Of a DNA stretch of 62,680 nucleotides, positions 38,494 to 47,222 are shown piece after piece; position 1 is the stretch's first letter, and each line of letters starts with the position of its first letter. Below the pieces are notes generated by a model. That model saw nothing but the letters and a program-made list of their open reading frames with translations. It did not search any database and was not told where the DNA came from. The position numbers and the translations under genes are program-made. Origin of the DNA: Aeriscardovia aeriphila (lineage in GTDB: Bacteria; Actinomycetota; Actinomycetes; Actinomycetales; Bifidobacteriaceae); assembly GCA_949290445.1 (NCBI GenBank), contig CASERW010000005.1:1-62680 (forward strand), in the 5' to 3' direction.

Positions 38494-38700
38494 ATGGCAA
38501 CTGGTACCGTCAAATTCTTTAACGCGACCAAGGGCTTCGGTTTCATCACTCCTGATGAGGGCGGTGACGACGTTTTCGTTCATTACTCTGTGATTCAGGC
38601 CGACGGTTACCGCACACTGGATGAGGGTGACAAGGTCAGCTTCGAGGCTGAACGCGGACCGAAAGGCCTTCAAGCTACAACATGCACGAAGTTGAACTGA
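38494..38700 (+). CDS. cspA: cold-shock protein (CspA family)
   Basis: A 68-residue single cold-shock domain, an RNA chaperone that binds single-stranded nucleic acid. RNP1 (KGFGFITP) and RNP2 (DVFVHYS) are both intact. AAGGAAG precedes the ATG. It is followed by its own terminator and then by groEL. The 5' region from 38400 to 38493 is a leader without an ORF, as is common for cold-shock mRNAs. Confidence 0.96.
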   Translation: MATGTVKFFNATKGFGFITPDEGGDDVFVHYSVIQADGYRTLDEGDKVSFEAERGPKGLQATTCTKLN

Positions 38701-38794
38701 ATTCAGCTCTGGGTATAGTCAGCCGCCTGCGCGCGCTAACGAAGAAGGAAAACTGAAGATAACACTGATGAAAACGGTGGAAAATCAGTGATTG

Positions 38795-38821
38795 AGCCCA
38801 CACATGCGTGTGGGCTTTTTT
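38795..38821 (+). terminator. cspA terminator
   Basis: AGCCCACAC and GTGTGGGCT pair perfectly with a four-base loop and run into six T residues. Confidence 0.93.
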
Positions 38822-38846
38822 GTTCTGGGAGAAAGAACGCCGAAAT

Positions 38847-38873
38847 TTGGCACTCGTAGCCCGGGAGTGCTAA
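38847..38873 (+). promoter_or_regulatory. CIRCE element 1 (HrcA operator) of groEL
   Basis: TTGGCACTC-N9-GAGTGCTAA. It matches the CIRCE consensus in all but one base. HrcA is expected to bind it and to be released on heat shock. Confidence 0.9.
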
Positions 38874-38881
38874 TCTCTCTT

Positions 38882-40592
<1,711 letters not shown>

Positions 40593-40645
40593 TCTGGACC
40601 CACCGAGGTTCAAATAGCGTAGGGGCGCTTCATTCCCACAATGAC

Positions 40646-40686
40646 AAGGGAGAATCGAGGAAACTCGTTTCTCCCTTTCGTTTTCT
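40646..40686 (+). terminator. groEL terminator
   Basis: AAGGGAGAA with TTCTCCCTT and an inner CGAG/CTCG closed by a GAAA tetraloop, followed by T-rich sequence. Confidence 0.88.
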
Positions 40687-40767
40687 TACACACTCACCGA
40701 AGAACGTCACGCAACAATATCAGCACAAGGAGAGAGGCTGAAGCGCGCGGATCTGCGGTGTGGATGG

Positions 40768-41436
40768 TTACTCGTCGTAGCTTCTTTCATCTGGCTCGTC
40801 CGACTCGCCTTCGAACTCGCCGTCTTGCTCGGGGGAAGCATCTGTCTCATCAGGCTCGCTCTCGTCCTCGTCGTCCTCCCAGATATGGTGCGACCAATTG
40901 TCGAGTTCCCATTCGAACCGCAACTTCTCCTGGCTGGGGTCGAGCAACACATTGTTCAGTTCGCAGGTCATCAACCTATCGAAGACGAGGTAGGTTTTGA
41001 AAATCCCGTTGAGTGACTCGATATCCTTACTGCGCGCGGAACAACGCCACAACTGACTGACAGCACTGGGCGAGGCTTCGGTAGGGCTTTCCTTGCGTCC
41101 AAAAGCAATGAACTGTTGCAAACACTGCCGAGAGAGGTTATACACGCTCATCTTCATCGCTTCGCAAGCAACAAGCTGAAGATCAGCTTTGCTCAAACGA
41201 GTAGCGTCGGGTGCAGCGCAACCTTCTTGATTGGCACGCATCATATCCGCATCTTCGATCCAACGGTGATACTGCGAACACCAATGGCGAACAGTATTTG
41301 CTGAGGAAATGTGATTGCGTTGTGCTACTTCTCGATAGCTCTCGTCGGAATGGAAATACTCAGCTACCACATGCAATTTGAACGCACGAGTATAGCTGCG
41401 ATGGGAACGAGAACTTCTCTCTGCGACTGGCTCCAT
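40768..41436 (-). CDS. transposase-like helix-turn-helix protein of unknown function
   Basis: A 222-residue protein. Residues about 10-60 (AFKLHVVAEYFHSDESYREVAQRN, then ISSANTVRHWCSQYHRW) match the helix-turn-helix of IS3/IS150-type transposase OrfA. The rest does not look like transposase: there is no DDE domain, no partner OrfB and no inverted repeats. The C-terminus is very acidic with Glu/Asp/Ser. It may be a domesticated DNA-binding protein or a remnant. ATG 41436 follows GGTGG. It converges with groEL. Confidence 0.6.
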   Translation of the reverse strand: MEPVAERSSRSHRSYTRAFKLHVVAEYFHSDESYREVAQRNHISSANTVRHWCSQYHRWIEDADMMRANQEGCAAPDATRLSKADLQLVACEAMKMSVYNLSRQCLQQFIAFGRKESPTEASPSAVSQLWRCSARSKDIESLNGIFKTYLVFDRLMTCELNNVLLDPSQEKLRFEWELDNWSHHIWEDDEDESEPDETDASPEQDGEFEGESDEPDERSYDE

Positions 41437-41644
41437 TGCCACGCCACCTTAGGTTTTAGAATAATGACGACTAAAAGTCACCTTTACTGTACCCCTATAC
41501 AAGCCGCGCTGTAACGTGAACAATGGAGCTGTTGTCGTATTCAACCCTCGTTCTTCATCGCAAATCGTTGATAATCAAGGCCTATCCCTGATTGAGAGAA
41601 AAACACAAAACACAGTTCACCTCCTGTAAAACCCGGGAGTGTCA

Positions 41645-41935
41645 TCACTGAGCGAACAGCCTGCTCGCCTGATTCTCCGTCTCCTCATACAGCATCGATG
41701 CTTGCGACAGCGAGTTCTGAATCGACTCGAGCGAAGCTTCCATCTGAGTTTGCGCAGCTCTCCACTGCTGAGCAACAGCACCGAACTGCGTGGCAGCCGA
41801 ACCTGTCCACACACTTTGCAGTTGCTGAAGGTTCGCATACATGGATGACACAGCCGAGCGAATCTGGCCAATAGAAGCGCTCACAGCCGCAGAACTCGAG
41901 GCGATCTGCGCAGAGTCAACCTGAAAACTCGTCAT
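41645..41935 (-). CDS. WXG100-family (ESAT-6-like) protein
   Basis: A 96-residue helical protein with the WXG turn as SVWTGSAATQF (W at residue 43) in the middle of a helix-turn-helix, and the length of EsxA-type proteins. Such proteins are secreted by type VII (ESX) systems. No secretion ATPase or membrane core is in the window, so export is not shown. AAAGGA precedes the ATG, and a TGATAATC motif (core 41936-41942) fills the gap between the ribosome site and the start codon. 208 bases separate it from the HTH gene downstream and contain no other gene. Confidence 0.85.
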   Translation of the reverse strand: MTSFQVDSAQIASSSAAVSASIGQIRSAVSSMYANLQQLQSVWTGSAATQFGAVAQQWRAAQTQMEASLESIQNSLSQASMLYEETENQASRLFAQ

Positions 41936-42008
41936 GATAATCCTTTCTCGTCGTGGTTTAGTATTTCGCCGGTATGACGGTTGTCATATTTGCCGGTACA
42001 CTGAGCGT

Positions 42009-42803
42009 ATGACCAAGAACAAGCGCGAACATGTTTTTTCTTCTCCTGTGGACAATTTGGCATTCCGCCGCATTGTGGCAGCTTTTCTTGCCCTGGTAGC
42101 GCTTGTCGCCTTCGCTATTACTCCCGCTTTTGCTGATGATGAAGCCGATTCTCAAGAAGACACCAGTCTGATTAGCACATCCTCGATTGTGGATACGCAA
42201 AATTTGCTCGGCTCAGCAATGTCCCGAGTGACCGATGCGGTGAAGAAGGCGAAGAAGGAAACGGGAGTCACCATCCTTCTGATGTACTTGGGCACTTTCA
42301 ACACGAAGAAATCAGCGGTCGATTGGGCTCATGATCAGCTGAAGCTGGCCAAGCCCAAGCCCAACACTGTTCTTCTTGCTCTCGCCTCGCAGGATGGCAA
42401 GCTCGCCGTGGTAGCCTCCGATAATTCCCAAGCTTGGCTCAAGGACAAAAAGACTATCGCTGCTCTCTCGAACGCTGCTGCGCATCCGTTGGTTGCGCAT
42501 AAAACTCCTGATTGGCCAGGTGCGGCAACTGCTTTGGCTAATGAGGTGATCACCCAGAAGAAGGCCAGTGATTCTGCCCCTATGTGGAAGGTGCTGAAGA
42601 TCACCGGTATTGTTCTTCTGGTGTTGTTGGGCCTTGCTGTGGTTGCCTTTGTAGTCTGGCTTGCTTCCCGCGGTGTGTTCTCCAAGCAGCATGCGGGTCG
42701 CCACTCTGGCCAGCCTGTTTCTGCAGGTACCTCGGCCGATACTTCTGTCAATACTTCTGCCGATGTCGTGGTTGAAGGCAGCTCGCAAGCATCGCATCTG
42801 TAG
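42009..42803 (+). CDS. secreted TPM-domain-like membrane protein
   Basis: A 264-residue protein with a cleavable-looking signal peptide (IVAAFLALVALVAFAITPAFA, then DDEADS), a domain resembling the TPM fold (TILLMYLGTFNTKKSAVDWA, then NTVLLALASQDGKLAVVAS), and one C-terminal membrane helix (ITGIVLLVLLGLAVVAFVVWLA). TPM domains bind metals or act as phosphatases in photosystem repair and bacterial envelope proteins; function here is unknown. ATG 42009 has no ribosome site, and TACACT at 41997-42002 could act as a -10 for a leaderless mRNA. Confidence 0.7.
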   Translation: MTKNKREHVFSSPVDNLAFRRIVAAFLALVALVAFAITPAFADDEADSQEDTSLISTSSIVDTQNLLGSAMSRVTDAVKKAKKETGVTILLMYLGTFNTKKSAVDWAHDQLKLAKPKPNTVLLALASQDGKLAVVASDNSQAWLKDKKTIAALSNAAAHPLVAHKTPDWPGAATALANEVITQKKASDSAPMWKVLKITGIVLLVLLGLAVVAFVVWLASRGVFSKQHAGRHSGQPVSAGTSADTSVNTSADVVVEGSSQASHL

Positions 42804-43049
42804 GTCGCAGGCCGCAGACCGCAGTTCGTCGGTATAAGAGGAGGGGAGAAGCTTCCTCGTACTGCTAATCTGGATGCTTTCTGTGAATTTGCGTAAAGCC
42901 TTCTGTTTCTTAGCTCAAACCGACTCGATCTGACATACCATAAAAACAACAGGTCGAATCACCTTCCGCCGCGTACCGTGCAGCGCCACAAACCGGCAAC
43001 AAAGAACACACACCACGAGCCGCGACGGAAGCGAGAACGAGGAGGCACC

Positions 43050-43793
43050 ATGGCTGACAGACGAGTAGAAGCAACAATCGCAGTAGTAGACGACGAACCA
43101 TCCATCCGCGACCTTCTCACCGCATCTTTGCACTTCTCTGGTTTTGATGTCGTTTCCGCAGCAAACGGCACCGAGGCTATCAACGTCATCGAGAAGTCGC
43201 ATCCTGACCTCATCATTCTGGACGTCATGCTCCCAGATATTGACGGCTTTACGGTAACACGCCGTATCCGCAACGACGGCATCACCGCGCCCGTCCTCTT
43301 CCTCACCGCTCGCGACGACACGCAGGATAAAGTGATGGGTCTGACGGTTGGCGGCGACGACTATGTGACCAAGCCGTTCAGCCTCGAGGAAGTGGTCGCT
43401 CGTATTCGCGCCATCTTGCGCCGCACCCGCCAAGATGAAGAAGATGGCCCAGTCATCTCCGTGGCTGACTTGGAGATTAACGAGGACTCCCATGACGTCT
43501 CCCGCCACGGCGTCCCGGTGGACCTGAGCCCTACAGAATACAAGCTTTTGCGCTACCTGATGGACAACTCGGGCCGCGTGCTCTCCAAGGCCCAGATTCT
43601 CGACCACGTTTGGCAGTACGACTGGGGTGGTGACGCAGCCATCGTCGAATCCTACATCTCCTACTTGCGCAAGAAGATCGACGGCGTCACCTACAAGGAT
43701 GAAAACGGTGAAGAACAGCAGGTCGTTCCGCTCATCCAAACCAAGCGTGGCATTGGCTATATGATTCGTGAACCTCAACAGGGTCGTCGCTAA
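43050..43793 (+). CDS. OmpR-family response regulator
   Basis: A 247-residue two-domain regulator. The receiver has the acidic pair in VVDDEPS, the phospho-acceptor Asp58 in LIILDVMLP, a Thr in LFLTARDD and the Lys in YVTKPFS. The C-terminal winged helix (DLSPTEYKLLRYLM, then HVWQYDWGGDAAIVESYISYLRKK) binds DNA. Its place before a histidine kinase makes a complete system. GGAGG is just before ATG 43050. It most resembles the TcrX/TrcR/PhoP branch of actinobacterial regulators; the target genes are unknown. Confidence 0.93.
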   Translation: MADRRVEATIAVVDDEPSIRDLLTASLHFSGFDVVSAANGTEAINVIEKSHPDLIILDVMLPDIDGFTVTRRIRNDGITAPVLFLTARDDTQDKVMGLTVGGDDYVTKPFSLEEVVARIRAILRRTRQDEEDGPVISVADLEINEDSHDVSRHGVPVDLSPTEYKLLRYLMDNSGRVLSKAQILDHVWQYDWGGDAAIVESYISYLRKKIDGVTYKDENGEEQQVVPLIQTKRGIGYMIREPQQGRR

Positions 43794-45547
43794 TGCTGCG
43801 TAAGGCTCTTCATCTCGATTCGATTAGCCTGTCTATCCAGCTTATCTGTTTGCTTCTTTTCCTGCTCTCGGTGGGCCTGTCGGCAGCCGGGGTGGCCACT
43901 CGTCAAATGGTGTGGGGCTACATGCTTGAAAGGACGGATCAGCAGCTGGAAAGGCAGGCTTCTCTTGTCATCTCCTCGGTTTCACAGCTCAGCTCCTCGG
44001 ACCCCGCAAACCACGCTCTGACGGAGTATTTCCTGCAAATTCGCGACGACAGCAACAAGATTATCAGTACGCCTTTGTCTCCTTCGACTCATGACGGCGC
44101 TGTGATCTGGCCTTCGTTGCCTGCCAGTGGTTCTTCTGCATCCTTCGGTTTTGGCCAGCCCGTCACCGTCTCCGCGCAGCTGATCAAGCGCGGTTCAGGA
44201 ACGTTGAGTGTGCAAGATGCGGCCAGCTGGCGTGTGATAAAACTCAAATGGGTCGATACCGAAAATGACACATCGGGTATCGCCTACCTCGGTTTGAGCT
44301 TGGCTGACGCATTGGATACCTCCTCAGCAATTTCGCGCTATTTTATTTTGGTGGTTTTCGCCATTCTCATCATTGCCATGGGCTTAGGTACAGCCGTTAT
44401 TTCGCGAACCTTGCAACCGCTGAAAAAGATCGAGAAAACCGCTGCCGCCATTGCTGCAGGCGACCTTTCCCAGCGCGTTCCTTCCGCTCCGGTGAGTACG
44501 GAAATCGGTTCGCTTTCTGCATCGCTGAACACGATGCTCTCGCGAATTGAGGAGAGTTTCCAGGAAGAAGAGCGTACAAACGCGAAGATGAAGCAGTTTG
44601 TTTCCGACGCTTCCCACGAGTTGCGTACGCCGCTCGCCGTCATTCATGGCAACGCGGAGCTTTACCATATGCACGCTGGCCTTCCGGTGGAAGAGCGTAT
44701 CGAAGTGGCAGAAAAGTCGCTGGATAATATTGAGCGCTCTGCCTCACGTATGACCTTGCTGGTTGAGGACCTTCTCAGTTTGGCGCGTATGGATGAGGGC
44801 AGGGGAGTCGACCGCAACCAGCAGGTTCGCCTCGACGAACTGCTCTTGGATAGCGCTGAAGACCTTCATGCTTTGGACCCGAGCCGCCATATTCGCGTCG
44901 GCGAGCTCACTTACAAGATGGGCGGACGCATGCTTCCTGCGCAAACGGGGAATAAGCAGGCAAGCGGCAAGAAGAAAAAGCAAGCCCCTGTTTATATTCC
45001 TACTGCCGAGCCTCAGTTTAGCGAAGGCAAGCTTTCTGAGCTCACTCTTCGTGGTGACTCGCAGCGTTTGAGGCAAGTGATTACCAATATTGTGGGTAAT
45101 ATCCACCGCTACACGCCGTCTGACTCTCCGGTAGAGATCGCTTTGGGCCACGTCAGCGCTCAAATTGAGCCGCAGGTGGTCAAGAAGTTGCAGCCTCAGG
45201 CGAGCACGACCCAGCAGATGGAATACGCGATCGCTATGGCGACGAACCCGCAGGCTGATCCGGCAAGCATTCACCCTTACGCTGTGATCCGTATTAGCGA
45301 CCATGGCCCTGGTGTGAGCGAGGACGCGTTGAGCAAGTTGTACGAGCGTTTCTACACTGCTGATGCCTCGCGCGCCCGCGAAAGGGGCGGCACCGGCTTG
45401 GGTATGGCTATTGCTCTGTCGGTGGTCAAGGCTCATTCTGGGGCGATCGTCGCGTCCACAACCGATGGCGGAGGATTAACACACACCATTTATCTTCCGA
45501 CGCAGGAGATGAGCGGTTCTGGTAATCTGAACACGCATGAGGCATAA
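43793..45547 (+). CDS. sensor histidine kinase
   Basis: A 584-residue membrane sensor. Two membrane helices (about 13-35 and 182-203) border an extracellular region of about 145 residues. A HAMP domain, the HisKA box with His275 (SDASHELRTPLAV), the N box (LRQVITNIVGNIHRYTP), and the G boxes (ISDHGPGVSE, GGTGLGMAIA) follow. A basic insert (KQASGKKKKQAPV) lies between HisKA and the ATPase domain. The A of its ATG is the last base of the regulator's TAA, so both are translated in fixed ratio. One minus-oriented motif (44059) lies in the sensor domain. Confidence 0.93.
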   Translation: MLRKALHLDSISLSIQLICLLLFLLSVGLSAAGVATRQMVWGYMLERTDQQLERQASLVISSVSQLSSSDPANHALTEYFLQIRDDSNKIISTPLSPSTHDGAVIWPSLPASGSSASFGFGQPVTVSAQLIKRGSGTLSVQDAASWRVIKLKWVDTENDTSGIAYLGLSLADALDTSSAISRYFILVVFAILIIAMGLGTAVISRTLQPLKKIEKTAAAIAAGDLSQRVPSAPVSTEIGSLSASLNTMLSRIEESFQEEERTNAKMKQFVSDASHELRTPLAVIHGNAELYHMHAGLPVEERIEVAEKSLDNIERSASRMTLLVEDLLSLARMDEGRGVDRNQQVRLDELLLDSAEDLHALDPSRHIRVGELTYKMGGRMLPAQTGNKQASGKKKKQAPVYIPTAEPQFSEGKLSELTLRGDSQRLRQVITNIVGNIHRYTPSDSPVEIALGHVSAQIEPQVVKKLQPQASTTQQMEYAIAMATNPQADPASIHPYAVIRISDHGPGVSEDALSKLYERFYTADASRARERGGTGLGMAIALSVVKAHSGAIVASTTDGGGLTHTIYLPTQEMSGSGNLNTHEA

Positions 45548-45611
45548 TTTCGCACGAGCTCGCGCTTTTCGTCTAGAATTGTGAGGCAGTGATACGTGAG
45601 AAAGGATGCAT

Positions 45612-46001
45612 ATGCCTACGGGAAGAGTAAAGTGGTTTGACACTGACCGCGGTTATGGGTTTGTCATCGATGACAATGGCAAGGACGTGCATCTGTCAAA
45701 GCAAGCTTTGCCAGCAGGCGTGCACACGCTGAAGAAGGGTACGCGCGTCGAGTTTTCTGTTGTCGATTCCCGTAAGGGGCCCGAAGTGATGGACCTCAAG
45801 ATTGTGGGAACCCGCCAGTCTATTGTTGCCGCAACGAGGCCAAACCCAGAAGATATGGCCGCCATTGTGGAGGACTTGATCAAGGTTTTGAACAAGGCGG
45901 GCGGTGAGCTGCGCAGGAAGCATTACCCATCGGAGCAGGAATCTCGCCAGATGGCGAAGTTGCTGCGCGCAGTTGCTGATAACTTTGACGTTCCTGAGTG
46001 A
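45612..46001 (+). CDS. cold-shock domain protein with C-terminal extension
   Basis: A 129-residue protein. The first 65 residues are a cold-shock domain (GRVKWFDTDRGYGFVID, DVHLSKQAL); its RNP1 is DRGYGFVID. The second half (VEDLIKVLNKAGGELRRKHYP to the end) is a helical extension also seen in actinobacterial CspB-like proteins. ATG 45612 follows AAAGG at the right distance, unlike the ATG two codons upstream. It overlaps or touches the DUF3027 gene, as is usual in actinobacteria. Confidence 0.88.
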   Translation: MPTGRVKWFDTDRGYGFVIDDNGKDVHLSKQALPAGVHTLKKGTRVEFSVVDSRKGPEVMDLKIVGTRQSIVAATRPNPEDMAAIVEDLIKVLNKAGGELRRKHYPSEQESRQMAKLLRAVADNFDVPE

Positions 46002-46063
46002 GTAACGCTTATCAAGGATCGCAGGTACTCAACACGTGGAACAATTCGAGGAAAGTGAAAGCA

Positions 46064-46972
46064 GTGAACGAAGAACACGGTGATAATCTCGCTGGCCATA
46101 CCAGTGACATCCCACAGCTGGTTCAGAAGGCTCGAGCAGCTGCAGTCGAGTACGCTCAAGATGAGCAAGCTGTGGGAGAATTCCTCGAAAGAAGCGAAGT
46201 AGATGACAATGTTTACGACTTCCGCTTCGACTCCCAGCTGCGCGGATACGAGCATTGGGTGTGGGCAGTCAGCATGTTCCACGACGTCGAATTTGACGAG
46301 TGGACCATCAACGAAACAGCTTTGCTACCAACATCTGCTTCGCTTGTAGCACCTCAATGGGTGCCTTTCCGTGAGAGGCTCGAGCCGCAGGACATTAACC
46401 CTGATGACCGCTTGGGTACAGCGAAAAATGATGAGCGCCTCGAAGAGGGTATGAGCGAGGAGGCGGAAGGTGGCCAGATGCTCGACGCTGACCATAAGCC
46501 TCTCGACCCTGCTGACTCGCCCGATGATGTAAAAGAAGCGGTGGAAACCTTCCGTTTGACGCGTCGTCGTGTGCTCACTGGCCCGGCCTTGCAAGAAGTG
46601 GCGAAGCGCTGGTATGAGGGCTCGCACGGACCAAAGTCCCTGTCGACGCAGACGGCTCAAGGCCATCACTGCGATTCGTGCGCATTCTTCATTCCACTCT
46701 CCGGCTCGCTGGGTCGCTACTTTGGCGTGTGCGCAAACCGCTGGAGCCCTGATGATGGCAAAGTGGTCTCTATTGATCATGGTTGCGGTCAGCACTCGGA
46801 TATTGAACCCGAGCAGCAGGAGGGCTTATGGCCGGAGAATCAGCCGATTTATGACGACCAGCATATCGATATTCTGGCGCGCACTCCACGTGTGGATCCG
46901 CCAGCAGCTGATGTGATTGAGAATTTGGAGGAAGAGGATCAGAATACTCTTCGCGACGACTCAACTGATTAA
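46064..46972 (+). CDS. DUF3027 family protein
   Basis: A 302-residue protein of an actinobacterial family of unknown function. The typical C-terminal cysteine-rich motif is HHCDSCAFFIPLSG followed by LGRYFGVCANRWSPDDG and the IDHGCGQHS end, which likely binds zinc. The middle has VWAVSMFHDVEFDEWTINE. I prefer the GTG at 46064, which has GAGGAAA before it; an earlier GTG at 45998 overlaps the cold-shock stop codon and would add 22 residues. A TGATAATCT motif begins six codons into the gene. Confidence 0.82.
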   Translation: MNEEHGDNLAGHTSDIPQLVQKARAAAVEYAQDEQAVGEFLERSEVDDNVYDFRFDSQLRGYEHWVWAVSMFHDVEFDEWTINETALLPTSASLVAPQWVPFRERLEPQDINPDDRLGTAKNDERLEEGMSEEAEGGQMLDADHKPLDPADSPDDVKEAVETFRLTRRRVLTGPALQEVAKRWYEGSHGPKSLSTQTAQGHHCDSCAFFIPLSGSLGRYFGVCANRWSPDDGKVVSIDHGCGQHSDIEPEQQEGLWPENQPIYDDQHIDILARTPRVDPPAADVIENLEEEDQNTLRDDSTD

Positions 46973-47009
46973 GCGCGCTGATAATCCTATTGAGCGCGCT
47001 GATAATCCT
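46972..47009 (+). repeat. tandem TGATAATCC repeat
   Basis: A 17-base word (AGCGCGCTGATAATCCT) is repeated exactly at 46972 and 46993, a period of 21 bases, starting on the stop codon of the DUF3027 gene. Both copies are direct, in plus orientation. Confidence 0.85.
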
Positions 47010-47124
47010 GAGGAGTGTTGATAGCCTTTATTCCATAGCGCCAGGAGCTGAATACTCGCCAACTGGCTACAGATCGTTGTATAAAAGTTGATAGTAAACG
47101 ACTCAACTTCTGAACTGTCGGGTG

Positions 47125-47207
47125 CCTAGCCTCCCAGACGTCATTGCAAGGCTAGGAGAACGGCGGAACAGAAGGTGACAGTCTTCGCCTCAAGGTGACA
47201 GGCGAAG
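47125..47207 (+). promoter_or_regulatory. clpC leader inverted repeats
   Basis: CCTAGCCT (47125-47132) pairs with AGGCTAGG (47149-47156). CTTCGCC (47183-47189) faces GGCGAAG (47201-47207) across 11 bases, and a ten-base direct repeat AAGGTGACAG lies at 47172 and 47192. The second palindrome recalls ClgR-type operators (TTCGC...GCGAA), but its spacing is longer. It could also be an mRNA hairpin. A possible -10 TATAAA lies near 47081. Confidence 0.45.
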
Positions 47208-47222
47208 TCGGAAGGAAAATAC

